Of a DNA stretch of 64,000 nt, positions 19,395 to 28,322 are shown in pieces. The stretch is from Variovorax sp. J2L1-78. GTDB taxonomy: Bacteria; Pseudomonadota; Gammaproteobacteria; Burkholderiales; Burkholderiaceae_C. Made by a program: the position numbers and the translations under genes. Within the stretch, counting starts at the first letter, position 1. Each line of letters opens with the position of its first letter. The stretch spans positions 610,501 to 674,500 of the forward strand of contig NZ_JASZYB010000002.1 in assembly GCF_030317205.1 (NCBI RefSeq), in the 5' to 3' direction. The notes beneath the pieces are model-generated. The model was given only the letters and a program-made list of their open reading frames with translations. It searched no databases and was not told the origin of the DNA.

Positions 19395-19580
19395 TCAGTC
19401 GATCGCTTTTCGGACGGCGCCGACGCCCAGCGCCGCGAGCACCAGGAACACCACCGCCAGCACCAGGAACAGCCCGAACAGCACCTTGGCGATGCCGGCC
19501 GCGCCAGCTGCCACGCCGCCGAAGCCGAGCGCACCGGCGACCAGCGAAACGATCGCGAAAATGATGGCGTACTTCAACAT
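19395..19580 (-). CDS. DUF1328 (YtjA-like) small membrane protein
   Basis: A 61-residue peptide with two hydrophobic helices (residues 3-25 and 32-55) joined by [13 protein letters not shown], the typical DUF1328/YtjA layout. AGGAG precedes the ATG at 19580. In many proteobacteria these peptides are stress-induced, but no function is established. It is the first gene of a two-gene operon with the transglutaminase-like protein. Confidence 0.85.
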   Translation of the reverse strand: MLKYAIIFAIVSLVAGALGFGGVAAGAAGIAKVLFGLFLVLAVVFLVLAALGVGAVRKAID

Positions 19581-19759
19581 GCGAACTCCTCGTCGGCAGC
19601 ACCACGCCACCGTTTGATGAGCTTAAAAAAGCGTCCGTGTGCTCCGGATAGTCGCGCCGCGCGAGGCGCCGTAGGACAAAAACGCAGCGCGCACCGGATG
19701 CCGATCAACCCGCTAGGATCGACCTCCGCTCCAGTTTTCCCACCCCTTCGAAGCACTCC

Positions 19760-20368
19760 ATGAAGCTGTATCACTCGCCCGGCACCTGTTCCCTCTCGCC
19801 CATGATCGCGCTGCACGAGGCCGGCATCGCCTTCGAACCGGTGCTGGCCAGCACCAAGAGCCACAAGCTCCAGGACGGCACCGACTACTACGGCATCAAC
19901 CCGCTGGGCTATGTGCCGATGCTCGAACTCGACGACGGCACGCGCCTGCGCGAAGGCCCGGCCATCGTGCAGTACATCGCCGACCAGGCGCCCCTGAAGA
20001 ACCTCGCGCCCGCCGCCGGCACGCTGCAGCGCTACCGCCTGCAGGAGTGGCTCACCTTCATCGGCACCGAGGTCCACAAGGGCTTCAGCCCGCTGTTCAA
20101 CGCGGCCATGCCCGAGGATGCGAAGACCATCGCCAAGGAACGTCTGAAGACGCGCTTCGCGTGGCTCGACAAGGAAGTCGAAGGCAAGGAATTCCTCATG
20201 GGCGAACACTTCAGCGTGGCCGACGGCTACCTCTTCACCGTGCTCAACTGGGCCAAGCCGACCGGCGTCGACCTCTCGCCCTATGCCCACCTGTTGGCAT
20301 GGCATGCGCGCGTCGGCGCACGTCCTGCGGTGCAGGCCGCTCAGAAGGCCGAGAGCCAGGCGAAGTAA
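19760..20368 (+). CDS. Glutathione S-transferase, beta class
   Basis: A 202-residue cytosolic enzyme that conjugates or reduces substrates with glutathione. The N-terminal thioredoxin-like domain starts MKLYHSPGTCSLSP with Cys10, the reactive cysteine of bacterial beta-class GSTs. NPLGYVPML (about 51-59) supplies the cis-proline, and EGPAIVQYIAD binds the glutamyl end of GSH. The C-terminal helical domain contains FSVADGYLFTVLNW, the N-capping box. Stands alone with its own promoter region of about 180 bases shared with the divergent DUF1328 gene. Confidence 0.92.
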   Translation: MKLYHSPGTCSLSPMIALHEAGIAFEPVLASTKSHKLQDGTDYYGINPLGYVPMLELDDGTRLREGPAIVQYIADQAPLKNLAPAAGTLQRYRLQEWLTFIGTEVHKGFSPLFNAAMPEDAKTIAKERLKTRFAWLDKEVEGKEFLMGEHFSVADGYLFTVLNWAKPTGVDLSPYAHLLAWHARVGARPAVQAAQKAESQAK

Positions 20369-20603
20369 CGCGTCCCTGGAGCGCTGCGCGCTCAGCGCGC
20401 GTCCGGCTGCGCGCGCATGCGCTCGATGCGTCGATTCGGGCCGGCACTTCGACCCGCTGCGCCACGTGCCGCCGTCTCATGCGGTGCATTCTGCGGGCCG
20501 TCCACGATCCGCATCTACACCAAAGCCGACAACCCTGCCAGAGCACGAGTCGGCGGGCCGGCTTAGGCTTCATCCGTCGTTCAACCCGCAACCCAACAAC
20601 AAC

Positions 20604-21707
20604 ATGCCAACCCTCTTCGACCCCGTCCAGGCCGGTGACCTGCAGCTCGCCAACCGCATCGTCATGGCGCCGCTGACTCGCAACCGTTCGCCCAACGCGA
20701 TCCCCAAGCCCATCACCGCGACCTACTACGAACAGCGCGCCAGCGCCGGCCTGCTCATCACCGAAGCGACCGCCATCAGCCACCAGGGCCAGGGCTATGC
20801 CGATGTGCCGGGCCTCTACGGCACCGCGCAGCTCGACGGCTGGAAGCGCGTGACCGACGCGGTGCATGCCAAGGGCGGCAAGATCGTGGTGCAGCTGTGG
20901 CACGTCGGCCGCATCTCGCACACCGACCTGCAGCCCGACAACGGCAAGCCGGTCGCGCCTTCGGCCATCACGGCCAAGAGCAAGACGGTGCTGATCAAGG
21001 ACGGCGTCCCCAGCTTCGTCGAAACTTCCGAGCCGCGCGCACTCGATGCCGAGGAACTGCCCGGCATCGTGCACGCCTACGCGGTCGCCGCGCGCAATGC
21101 CGTGGAAACCGCCGGCTTCGACGGTGTCGAGATGCACGGTGCCAACGGCTACCTGCTCGACCAGTTCTTGAAGAGCGGCAGCAACCAGCGCACCGACGAC
21201 TACGGCGGCAGCATCGAGAACCGCGCCCGCCTGCTGCTCGAAGCGACGCGTGCCGTGGTCGACGCCATCGGCGGCGGCAAGACCGGCATCCGCCTGTCGC
21301 CCGTGACGCCGGCCAACGACGCCTACGACGCCGACCCGCAGCCCCTCTTCGACTACGTCGTAAAGCAGCTCGCCACGATGAACCTGGCCTACATCCACGT
21401 CATCGAAGGCGCCACCGGCGGCCCGCGCGAGATCGACGATCGGCCCTTCGACTACGAGGCGCTCAAGGCCGCCTACCGCCAGGCCGGCGGCAAGGGCGCC
21501 TGGATGGTGAACAACGGCTACGACAAGGCGCTGGCCGAGACGGCCGTGAAGGAAGGCGACGACCTCGTGGCCTTCGGCAAGCCCTTCATCTCGAACCCAG
21601 ATCTGGTGCGCCGCCTGCGCGAGAACGCACCGCTGAACGAGCTCGACAAGGCCACCATGTACGGCGGCGGCGAGAAGGGCTACACCGACTACCCGGCGCT
21701 GGCCTGA
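20604..21707 (+). CDS. Old Yellow Enzyme-family NADH:flavin oxidoreductase (NemA/xenobiotic reductase type)
   Basis: A 367-residue FMN-dependent alkene reductase. Family landmarks: VMAPLTRNRSP (22-32), VQLWHVGR, then HGANGYLLDQFLKSGSNQRTD, which carries the substrate-binding residues and the dimer motif, and TDDYGGSIENR. The catalytic tyrosine region is intact. ATG 20604 follows an A-rich stretch rather than a strong ribosome site. The 3' end overlaps the convergent histidine kinase gene by 19 bases. Substrates are probably quinones, enones or nitro compounds. Confidence 0.92.
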   Translation: MPTLFDPVQAGDLQLANRIVMAPLTRNRSPNAIPKPITATYYEQRASAGLLITEATAISHQGQGYADVPGLYGTAQLDGWKRVTDAVHAKGGKIVVQLWHVGRISHTDLQPDNGKPVAPSAITAKSKTVLIKDGVPSFVETSEPRALDAEELPGIVHAYAVAARNAVETAGFDGVEMHGANGYLLDQFLKSGSNQRTDDYGGSIENRARLLLEATRAVVDAIGGGKTGIRLSPVTPANDAYDADPQPLFDYVVKQLATMNLAYIHVIEGATGGPREIDDRPFDYEALKAAYRQAGGKGAWMVNNGYDKALAETAVKEGDDLVAFGKPFISNPDLVRRLRENAPLNELDKATMYGGGEKGYTDYPALA

Positions 21708-23074
21708 TCGGTCCCCGGCGCAGACCCCGGCGGGAAAGCGAGGCTCACGCGCAGCCCGCCGCGCGCATCGGCATCTTCCAGCGTGAGGCGGGCGCCGAGC
21801 AGCTGCGCATAGCGCGCGACGATCGACAACCCGAGCCCGGCCCCCTGCCCCAGCCGTTGCCCGTCGGCCCCCTGGGCCCAGCGCTGCATCAGCGCCTGGC
21901 GCGATTCGGCGGGGATGCCCGGGCCATCGTCCACCACGCTCAGCACCGTGCCCTCGAGCGCGACCGTGAGCGTGCGGCCACCGTAGCGCAGGGCGTTGTC
22001 CAGCAGATTGTCCAGGATGCCTTCGACCAGCGCGGCGTTGGCCTGCACCGTCACCGGCCCGTCATCCAGCCCATGCGCCCCGAGGTCGACGCCCTGCGCG
22101 TCGGCACGTGCCAGGTGCCGCATCACCGCTTCTTCCGCCAGCAGGTCCAACCGCACCGGCGCACGTTGCAGTGCGGTGCGCCCTTCGTCCGCCAGGGCCA
22201 GGCCGAGCAATTGATCGACCAGGTGGCTGGCCCGCGCCTGGCTCGCGGCGATGCGCTCGAGCTGCTCGCGCCACACCGCCGAATCCTTCTGCGCCAGGCC
22301 GTAGTCCGCCAGCGCACGGATGCCGGCCAGCGGCGTGCGCAGCTCGTGCGCCACATTGCCGGCGAACTCGCGCTGCGCGCGCACGCTGTGCGTGACCCGC
22401 GCGAACAAGGCGTTCATCGCGTCGCCCAGGCGCTCGAGCTCGCGCGAACTGCGCGCCACCGGTACCGGTGACAGGTCGTTGGCATCGCGACGGTCGAGCG
22501 TGGCTTCGAGCTCGCCCAGGGGCCGCAGCGCACGGTTGATGCCGCGCCACAGCCAGATCGCCAACACGGCGAGCAGCAGGATCTGCGGCACCAGCGCGTA
22601 GACCAGCAGACGTTCCACCAGGGCCGAGCGCGCCCGCGTGGTCTGCGCCACCACCACCCGGTACGGATTGGGCTCCGCATGGTTCAGCACGACCGCCCGC
22701 AGGGTCTGGCCCTGGAACACGATGTCGGAGAAACGGTGCGCCACATCACCCTCGGGCACCGGCGCCGTCAACCCGGCTTCGCCCGCGAGGCGCCGGCCAT
22801 CCCGCTGCAGCACGGCGAAATGCACGGTCTCGGTCTGGTCGAACAGCACCGCGGTGACTTCCCGGGGCGTCAGCAGCAGTTCGATGCCGTCGGCCGTGGC
22901 GCGCACGTTCGCAGACATGGCGTAGGCATCGTCGAGCAAGGTCCGGTCGAAGGCCTGTTCGGTGAAGCTGTTGGCCACCACCAGCGCCACCCCGGTGCCG
23001 ACCAGCCAGGTGAGGGCCAGCGGCAGCAGCACACCGCGTAGTACGCGTCGCGTGAGCGACGGCGCCGCGCTCAC
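21689..23074 (-). CDS. Sensor histidine kinase
   Basis: A 461-residue membrane kinase. Two membrane spans, about residues 11-34 and 157-176, flank a periplasmic sensor domain of about 120 residues. A HAMP-like linker follows (RALRPLGELE), then the H-box AHELRTPLAG with His243, the N-box DNLLDNALRYGG and G-boxes VDDGPGIP and GAGLGLSIV. Its layout is like TctE/QseC/PmrB kinases. It is co-transcribed with the regulator at 23071, whose stop overlaps its start. The signal is unknown; the neighbouring copper genes make a metal signal possible but have their own regulator. Confidence 0.9.
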   Translation of the reverse strand: MSAAPSLTRRVLRGVLLPLALTWLVGTGVALVVANSFTEQAFDRTLLDDAYAMSANVRATADGIELLLTPREVTAVLFDQTETVHFAVLQRDGRRLAGEAGLTAPVPEGDVAHRFSDIVFQGQTLRAVVLNHAEPNPYRVVVAQTTRARSALVERLLVYALVPQILLLAVLAIWLWRGINRALRPLGELEATLDRRDANDLSPVPVARSSRELERLGDAMNALFARVTHSVRAQREFAGNVAHELRTPLAGIRALADYGLAQKDSAVWREQLERIAASQARASHLVDQLLGLALADEGRTALQRAPVRLDLLAEEAVMRHLARADAQGVDLGAHGLDDGPVTVQANAALVEGILDNLLDNALRYGGRTLTVALEGTVLSVVDDGPGIPAESRQALMQRWAQGADGQRLGQGAGLGLSIVARYAQLLGARLTLEDADARGGLRVSLAFPPGSAPGTDQASAG

Positions 23075-23760
23075 GCCTCGGCTTCCAGCAGATAACCGAT
23101 GCCGCGCAATGTGCGGATGCGCGCGCCGCTGCCGGCCAGCTTCTTGCGCAGGCGCGAGATGAAGGCCTCGAGTGCGTTGTCGCCCAGCGACTCGTCGAAG
23201 GTGGACAGCTTGTCAGACAGCTCGCGCTTGCTCACCGTGCGGCCCGGGGGACTCATCAGTTCCCACAGCACCTCGAACTCGCGCGCCGGCAGGTCGAGCG
23301 GCACGCCCGCCACGCCGAAGCGCCGCGCCTTGCGGTCCAGCCGCAACTGGCCCAGCGTCGAGACATCGTCGGTGCCCTGTGCACGCCGCACCAGGGCCCG
23401 CAGCCGCGCCTCGACCTCGGCCAGGTCGAAGGGCTTGCCGAGGTAGTCGTCGGCGCCCGCGTCGAGGCCCGCGATGCGCTCGTCGGTGCGGTCGCGTGCG
23501 GTCAGCACCAGCACCGGCGTGCGGTCGCCGCGGCCGCGCGCCAGGCGCAGCACATGCAAGCCGCTGGCCAGGCCGCTGGTGGGGCTGGCCGTGGCCGGCA
23601 GGTTGAGGTCGAGCAGCACGGCGTCGAAGGTCTGCACGCGCCAGAGGTGGTCGGCGTCTTCGATGTTCGTCGCCAGGTCCACGCGGTGGCCGGCATCGCG
23701 CAGGCTGCGCAGCATCACGTCGTGCAGCACGGCGTCGTCTTCGATCAACAGGATTCGCAT
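23071..23760 (-). CDS. OmpR-family response regulator
   Basis: A 229-residue DNA-binding regulator. The receiver has acidic pocket EDD (7-9), phosphoacceptor Asp51 and switch lysine Lys109 in GKPF; the winged-helix domain fills 130-226 with RTLRGIGYLLE near the end. The loop after Asp51 (LNLPATASPTSGLASGLHVL) is longer than the usual LPGMDGLEVL by about 8-10 residues, which is odd for this class and could affect dimerisation. It overlaps the kinase gene by 4 bases. Confidence 0.9.
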   Translation of the reverse strand: MRILLIEDDAVLHDVMLRSLRDAGHRVDLATNIEDADHLWRVQTFDAVLLDLNLPATASPTSGLASGLHVLRLARGRGDRTPVLVLTARDRTDERIAGLDAGADDYLGKPFDLAEVEARLRALVRRAQGTDDVSTLGQLRLDRKARRFGVAGVPLDLPAREFEVLWELMSPPGRTVSKRELSDKLSTFDESLGDNALEAFISRLRKKLAGSGARIRTLRGIGYLLEAEA

Positions 23761-23801
23761 GAGAGGGTCGGTGGGCGTGGTGCCTGCGTTTCTACACCAC
23801 C

Positions 23802-26027
23802 TCAAACCTCGCGACGGCGATGCCCCGGTTGCCAGCGCCGCAACAGAAGCGCGTTGGCCATCACGCTCACGCTCGATGCCGCCATGGCCGCACCCGCCAC
23901 CACCGGGCTGAGCAGACCGAAGGCCGCGAAGGGAATGCCGACCACGTTGTACGCGAAGGCCCAGAACAGGTTCTGACGGATCTTCGCCACCGTGCGCGCC
24001 GACAGGTCGAGGGCATCGGCCACCAGCGACAGGTCGCCGCGCATCAGCGTGATGCCGGCGGCTTCCATCGCGACGTCGGTGCCGTTGGCCATGGCGATGC
24101 CGACATCGGCCGCGGCCAACGCCGGTGCGTCGTTGGCGCCGTCGCCCACCATCGCGACGACATGGCCACCCTCGCGCAGCGCCGCGACCTGCGCCGCCTT
24201 GTCGGCCGGCAGCACCTCGGCGCGCACATCGTCGGGCGCGATGCCCACACGTGCGGCCATGGCCTCTGCGGCATGCAGGTTGTCGCCGGAGATCATCACC
24301 ACGCGCAACCCGCGCGCCTGCAGCGCCGCGACGGCCTCGGCAGCCTGCGGCTTCGGCTCGTCGCTGAAGGCCAGCAGGGCCTTCACCTGCGGCGCGCCAT
24401 CGGCAGCGAACGACAGCAACGCCGACACCGTGGCGCCGCGCTGCTGCAGGCGTTGCACGGCGGATGCATCAGGCACCGCGTTGAGCTCGTCGCACCAGCG
24501 CAGGCTGGCGATCGCCCATTCGGCGCCGCCGACCGAGCCGCGCACGCCGCGCCCCGACTCGGATCGCAGGTTACGCGCCGCATCGACGTCGAGCCCGGCC
24601 TTCGTCGCGGCATCCAGCACCGCCTTCGCCAATGGATGCGTGCTGCCACGCTGCAGGCTCGCCGCCACGGCGAGCAGGTCGTTCGTCGTTTCACCGGCGC
24701 TCGGCACCAGCTCGGTCAGGGCCGGCGTGCCCAGCGTCAGCGTGCCGGTCTTGTCGAAGGCCACGGTGTCGACCTTGTGCGCCAACTCGAGCGAACGCGC
24801 GTCCTTGATCAGGATGCCGTGCTTCGCCGCCACGCCGGTGCCGGCCATCACCGCCACCGGCGTGGCCAGCCCCAGCGCGCAAGGGCAGGCGATCACCAGC
24901 ACCGCGACCGCATGCACCAGCGCCGCCTCGCTGCCCGCGCCGGCCACCAGCCAGGCGATGAGCGTGATCAGTGCGATGCCTAGCACCACCGGCACGAAGA
25001 CGGCGGCCACCTTGTCGACCAGCCGCTGGATCGGCGCCTTCGCGGCCTGCGCGTCTTCGACGAGACGGATGATGCGGGCCAGCACGCTCTCCGCACCCAC
25101 CGCACGCACCTCGACCACCAGCCGGCCCGCGCCATTCACCGAACCGCCGGTGAGCCCATCGCCCGGCCCCTTCGCCACCGGCAAAGACTCGCCGGTGAGC
25201 ATCGACTCGTCGACCTCCGAGCGGCCTTCGAGCACATGTGCATCCGCGGGCACGCGCTCGCCAGGGCGCACGGCGAGCCTGTCGCCCTTGAGCACCTCGG
25301 CCAGGGGCACGTCGGTCTCCTGACGCGGGCCGACCAGGTGCGCCACCTCGGGCCGCAGCTGCTGCAGCGCACGGATCGCCGAGGTGGCCTGCCGCTTGGC
25401 ACGCGCTTCCAGCCACTTGCCCAGCAGCACCAGCGAGATCACGACCGCCGAGGCTTCGAAGTAGAGATGGGGCATGTCACCCGGCGCCGCACGCCACCAG
25501 AGCCAGAGCGACAGGCCGAAGGCCGCGCTGGTGCCGAGGGCCACCAGCAGGTCCATGTTGCCGGTGAGCGCGCGCGCCGCATGCAAGCCCGCGCGGTAGA
25601 AGCGCGCGCCCAGCCAGAACTGCACCGGTGCGGCGAGCAGTAGCTGCCACCATGGCGGCAGCATCGCGTGCACGTCGAAGGGCTGCAGCAGCATCGGCGC
25701 GAGCAAAGGCGCCGACAGGGCGAGTCCGGCGGCCACGGGCCAGAAGCCTTCCCACGGGGACGCATCGGCCGCGGCCTGCGCGGCCTCGGCGCTGCGAGGC
25801 TCGTAGCCCGCGCTGCGCACCGCGCGGCGAAGACGTGCATCGATCGCCTCGTCGTCGCTCGCATCGATCACGACGCGGGCGCTCTCGGTTGCCAGATTCA
25901 CGCTCGCCACGCGCACACCCGGCACCTGTTGCAATGCGCGCTCCACGCGGGCCACGCAGGACGCGCAGGTCATGCCGCCGACGGACAGGTCGAGCGTGTG
26001 CGGGGACAGCGTGTGGACATCGTTCAT
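23802..26027 (-). CDS. copA: Copper-exporting P1B-type ATPase CopA
   Basis: A 741-residue inner-membrane Cu(I) efflux pump. One N-terminal metal-binding domain is visible, with GGMTCASC (Cys21, Cys24). Membrane helices follow, with the transport motif CPCALG near residue 380, the phosphorylation motif DKTGTLT near 424, HP-like THPLAKA, and [10 protein letters not shown] in the hinge. The gene is divergent from a metallochaperone and cueR, with a palindromic operator region between. This is the classic CueR-controlled copper export arrangement. Confidence 0.93.
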   Translation of the reverse strand: MNDVHTLSPHTLDLSVGGMTCASCVARVERALQQVPGVRVASVNLATESARVVIDASDDEAIDARLRRAVRSAGYEPRSAEAAQAAADASPWEGFWPVAAGLALSAPLLAPMLLQPFDVHAMLPPWWQLLLAAPVQFWLGARFYRAGLHAARALTGNMDLLVALGTSAAFGLSLWLWWRAAPGDMPHLYFEASAVVISLVLLGKWLEARAKRQATSAIRALQQLRPEVAHLVGPRQETDVPLAEVLKGDRLAVRPGERVPADAHVLEGRSEVDESMLTGESLPVAKGPGDGLTGGSVNGAGRLVVEVRAVGAESVLARIIRLVEDAQAAKAPIQRLVDKVAAVFVPVVLGIALITLIAWLVAGAGSEAALVHAVAVLVIACPCALGLATPVAVMAGTGVAAKHGILIKDARSLELAHKVDTVAFDKTGTLTLGTPALTELVPSAGETTNDLLAVAASLQRGSTHPLAKAVLDAATKAGLDVDAARNLRSESGRGVRGSVGGAEWAIASLRWCDELNAVPDASAVQRLQQRGATVSALLSFAADGAPQVKALLAFSDEPKPQAAEAVAALQARGLRVVMISGDNLHAAEAMAARVGIAPDDVRAEVLPADKAAQVAALREGGHVVAMVGDGANDAPALAAADVGIAMANGTDVAMEAAGITLMRGDLSLVADALDLSARTVAKIRQNLFWAFAYNVVGIPFAAFGLLSPVVAGAAMAASSVSVMANALLLRRWQPGHRRREV

Positions 26028-26054
26028 GGGTGCAAGCCTAAAGCCTCACATCGT

Positions 26055-26088
26055 GGCAAGGTCAAGCGGCCGGTCGCTTGACCTTGCC
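26055..26088. promoter_or_regulatory. 34-bp palindrome spanning divergent copper promoters
   Basis: GGCAAGGTCAAGCG (26055-26068) is the exact inverse complement of CGCTTGACCTTGCC (26075-26088), separated by 6 bases. Each arm contains TTGACC, a plausible -35 element pointing outward, to copA on the left and the chaperone/cueR pair on the right. It thus fits a shared, bidirectional CueR control region. Confidence 0.8.
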
Positions 26089-26101
26089 ATGGCGTCAAGG
26101 T
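26081..26101 (+). promoter_or_regulatory. CueR-type operator of chaperone-cueR promoter
   Basis: ACCTTG (26081-26086) and CAAGGT (26096-26101) form a dyad with a 9-base spacer. It overlaps the -35 TTGACC at 26078 and is followed, after an unusually long spacer, by a weak -10 around 26103. That geometry is what MerR-family activators such as CueR use. A more degenerate copy occurs toward copA at 26042-26062. Confidence 0.75.
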
Positions 26102-26148
26102 TCACACTGAAGGCTCTTCCCCACTCTTCATCTGCAAGGAGCCCCACC

Positions 26149-26343
26149 ATGAGCCAGAAATTCGAAGTCGTCGGCATGACCTGCGGCCATTGCGCCAGCG
26201 CCGTCCAGAACGCGGTGCAGACCGTCGACCCCGAAGCGCAGGTCACGGTCGACCTGCCCACCGGCCATGTCGACGTGCTGAGCGAACAGCCGCGCCAGGA
26301 CATCGTGGCGGCGATCGAGAACGCTGGCTACAAGGTGCACTGA
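26149..26343 (+). CDS. Copper metallochaperone (HMA domain, CopZ-like)
   Basis: A 64-residue single-domain protein carrying the Cu(I)-binding motif GMTCGHC with Cys12 and Cys15, and a beta-alpha-beta-beta-alpha-beta layout ending AAIENAGYKVH. It should deliver Cu(I) to the N-terminal domain of the CopA pump or buffer it. AAGGAG precedes ATG 26149. The gene is followed one base later by cueR. Confidence 0.92.
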   Translation: MSQKFEVVGMTCGHCASAVQNAVQTVDPEAQVTVDLPTGHVDVLSEQPRQDIVAAIENAGYKVH

Positions 26344-26344
26344 C

Positions 26345-26761
26345 ATGACCGCCGGTCCGTGGAACATCGGCGAGGCCGCGCGCCGCTCCGGCGTGTCGGC
26401 GCGCATGGTGCGCCACTACGAGGGGCTCGGCCTGCTGCCGGACGTGGCGCGCACCGAGAGCGGCTACCGGCAATACACCGAGGCCGACATCCACACGCTG
26501 CGCTTCGTCAAGCGCTCCCGCGACCTCGGCTTCTCGATGGACGAGATCGCCGAACTGGTCGGCCTCTGGCACAACCGCCGGCGCACCAGCGCGAGCGTCA
26601 AGCGCATCGCGCAGAAGCACCTGGGTGAACTGGAGCAGCGCATCGCCGACATGCAGGCGATGCAACGCACGCTGTCGCACCTGGTGCATTGCTGCCACGG
26701 CGATGCGCGGCCGGATTGCCCGATCCTGGAGGACCTGGCGGGCGCATCGACAACCCCCTGA
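26345..26761 (+). CDS. cueR: Cu(I)-responsive MerR-family regulator CueR
   Basis: A 138-residue activator. The winged helix-turn-helix is IGEAARRSGVSARMVRHYEGLGLL (residues 8-31; key residues in the recognition helix at 18-25). A dimerisation helix follows (about 80-112) and the metal-binding loop has Cys117 and Cys125 (CHGDARPDCP), the C-x7-C spacing diagnostic of CueR rather than zinc or mercury sensors. It is co-transcribed with the chaperone and divergent from copA. Confidence 0.93.
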   Translation: MTAGPWNIGEAARRSGVSARMVRHYEGLGLLPDVARTESGYRQYTEADIHTLRFVKRSRDLGFSMDEIAELVGLWHNRRRTSASVKRIAQKHLGELEQRIADMQAMQRTLSHLVHCCHGDARPDCPILEDLAGASTTP

Positions 26762-26768
26762 CGGGAAA

Positions 26769-27737
26769 TCAGGCCCCGCGAACCATCGAGAGGATCTGCG
26801 AGGGGTTCAGCGTGCGCGCCTTCTCCTGGATCGCCGGCAGGTAGCGCGTCTGCAGCCCCTGCCCTTCCTTCGTCACGCTGGCATACGCTTCCTTGAGCAT
26901 CTGCGTCGACAGCGTGCGACCGCCCGCGTAGTAGCGCTTGGCCACATGGCCCAGCGCATAGGTGGTGGCGAAGCTCATGCCCGAACTCACCGCCTGGTTG
27001 CCCAGCCCGCGCAGCAGGCCACCGCCCACCTTACCGAGCAAGCCACCCAGCAGCTTGCGACCGGCCTGCTCGAGGTACTGCGAGGTCAGGCCCACACCGA
27101 CAGTGGCGATGAAGTCCTTCACGTGGCCGCTGTCGAGCTCGTAGCCGTGGGCCTTGCCGATGCGGTAGACCAATTTCATCTGCAGCGGAATGATCGCCAT
27201 GGTCGACAGGGTCTCGGGCAGCAGTTCGAGTGCACCGTTGAGGATGGCGGCGTTCAGGATGGCTTGGTCGAGCTCCGCGTTGTCGACAGCGGGCGCTGCC
27301 GCGGTCGCGGTGGCTGCACCGGCAGCCACCGGCACCGCGACGGCCGTGCCGGTCGCCAGCGGCGTCGTCGCGATCGCCTCGGCCTGCTCGGCGAACTGCG
27401 CAGCGGCCGGCGCATCCAGACCGAGCGACGTGCGCACATCGGCCAGGAAATGACGCTCGGCCTCGGACTGGGCGCCGTCGGCGTCGCACACGCACACCGC
27501 CATCTCGTAGCCCAGCTGACGCGATTCGGCGCTGGTGAGCGCGGCACCCACATCGGCCAGCGACACCCGCTTCATCAGCACGTCCTGGTAGAGCGACGGC
27601 AGGTGCACGCCATCGGCCTGCGACAGGCCTTCGGCGATGCGCTTGATCTCGGCGCGTTCGCGGTCGTGCTTGTCGCCGTCGACGAAGGCGGCCAGCAGGC
27701 TCAGGGTGACGATGGCACGGGTTTCGGTGGGACTCAC
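26769..27737 (-). CDS. TerB-like/DUF697 (YcjF-type) protein
   Basis: A 322-residue protein with two parts. Residues 1-110 look like a TerB-type helical domain (AIVTLSLLAAFVDGDKHDRERAEIKRIAEGL and CVCDADGAQSEAERHFL, acidic helices). Residues 150-260 resemble DUF697/YcjF, with hydrophobic segments AIIPLQMKLVYRIG and KLLGGLLGKVGGGLLRGLG, so it is probably membrane-associated. GTG 27737 follows AAGGAAAA. Function unknown; TerB proteins are linked to tellurite/stress systems. It is the last gene before the oriC-like region and reads away from it. Confidence 0.7.
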   Translation of the reverse strand: MSPTETRAIVTLSLLAAFVDGDKHDRERAEIKRIAEGLSQADGVHLPSLYQDVLMKRVSLADVGAALTSAESRQLGYEMAVCVCDADGAQSEAERHFLADVRTSLGLDAPAAAQFAEQAEAIATTPLATGTAVAVPVAAGAATATAAAPAVDNAELDQAILNAAILNGALELLPETLSTMAIIPLQMKLVYRIGKAHGYELDSGHVKDFIATVGVGLTSQYLEQAGRKLLGGLLGKVGGGLLRGLGNQAVSSGMSFATTYALGHVAKRYYAGGRTLSTQMLKEAYASVTKEGQGLQTRYLPAIQEKARTLNPSQILSMVRGA

Positions 27738-27836
27738 GAATTTTTCCTTGGTTGAACGGCGATCACCGCCGATTCGGTCATGGTGAAGCAGAAGTACGCC
27801 CCGCCCAAGCTTCTCCCCACAAACCTTGGGTAACTC

Positions 27837-27845
27837 TGTGAATAA
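27837..27845 (-). other. DnaA box (consensus)
   Basis: TGTGAATAA, reading TTATTCACA on the minus strand, matches the DnaA-box consensus TTATNCACA exactly. It is at the left side of the oriC-like region. Confidence 0.75.
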
Positions 27846-28014
27846 CTCAAGCACTTGGTTGTAAAGGTCTTCTAACTTATTGTTTTTAAATGAGAAACAA
27901 CAGTATGCCTAAATTTTGAGCAGTGGATGTCTTTGGCCGCCACCGCTCCTTTCCCAGATTTCGACCCGCCTGTCAAAGGACAACTCTGGGGAGAGTTCCG
28001 GCACAAGGAAGGGG

Positions 28015-28023
28015 TTGTCCACA
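28015..28023 (+). other. DnaA box (one mismatch)
   Basis: TTGTCCACA differs from TTATCCACA at one base. Related TTGTCC cores lie at 28045-28050 (plus) and 27979-27984 (minus), forming a cluster. Confidence 0.65.
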
Positions 28024-28133
28024 GGCCGGGGCAGGCGTGCGAAGTTGTCCCTTTGGACGCGACAGCAGAAAAGCAAGGGTGCGCACATGGGCCGGGGTGC
28101 GGCAAGTCCTTGTCACACCAGTGAAATAGTGCC

Positions 28134-28142
28134 CTGTCCACA
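28134..28142 (+). other. DnaA box next to unwinding element (two mismatches)
   Basis: CTGTCCACA, same orientation as the box at 28015. It is 18 bases upstream of the CTA repeats, the position expected for the box that loads DnaA onto the DnaA-trios. Confidence 0.6.
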
Positions 28143-28160
28143 GAAAGGTGCGACCCCTAT

Positions 28161-28173
28161 CTACTACTACTAA
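28161..28173 (+). other. DnaA-trio-like repeat
   Basis: CTACTACTACTAA gives four consecutive 3'-GAT-5'-type trinucleotides on the complementary strand, followed by an AT-rich purine-biased tract to about 28204. This is the form of the single-strand DnaA-binding motif of bacterial origins. Confidence 0.7.
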
Positions 28174-28322
28174 TTTGAATAAGAGAGATAAGAAGAAGAT
28201 AGAGACGCCGCGCGTTTCGCAGAAATCTTTTACGGGTGTGGCCGTCAGGCCCTGTCCGCCCGACAACAGGCCTGGCCGTAAAAGGCCGAATCGGCTCGCT
28301 GACGCATCGCTACCATTCCCGC

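Larger units (their letters stand above)
27781..28300. other. Candidate replication origin (oriC-like region)
   Basis: A 585-base gene-free gap. It contains AT-rich tracts that stand out against the surrounding high GC (27841-27920 and 28157-28205), one consensus DnaA box, several TTGTCC-type weaker boxes, and a DnaA-trio-like CTACTACTACTAA followed by an A-rich stretch. Gene direction changes from mostly minus to mostly plus across it. The order box, short GC-rich spacer, trio repeats, AT-rich unwinding tract matches the basal unwinding system described for bacterial oriC. The dnaA gene itself is not in the window. Confidence 0.7.

Noticed and set aside
20369..20603. Possible gene or RNA between the GST and Old Yellow Enzyme genes
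   Set aside because: No convincing frame, hairpin with T-tract or known RNA motif; only GC-rich self-complementary stretches (CGCGCTCAGCGCG).
27872..28266. Several short open frames in the oriC-like region
   Set aside because: They are 60-100 codons, overlapping in all frames, without ribosome sites or recognisable folds, and lie over DnaA-box-like motifs.
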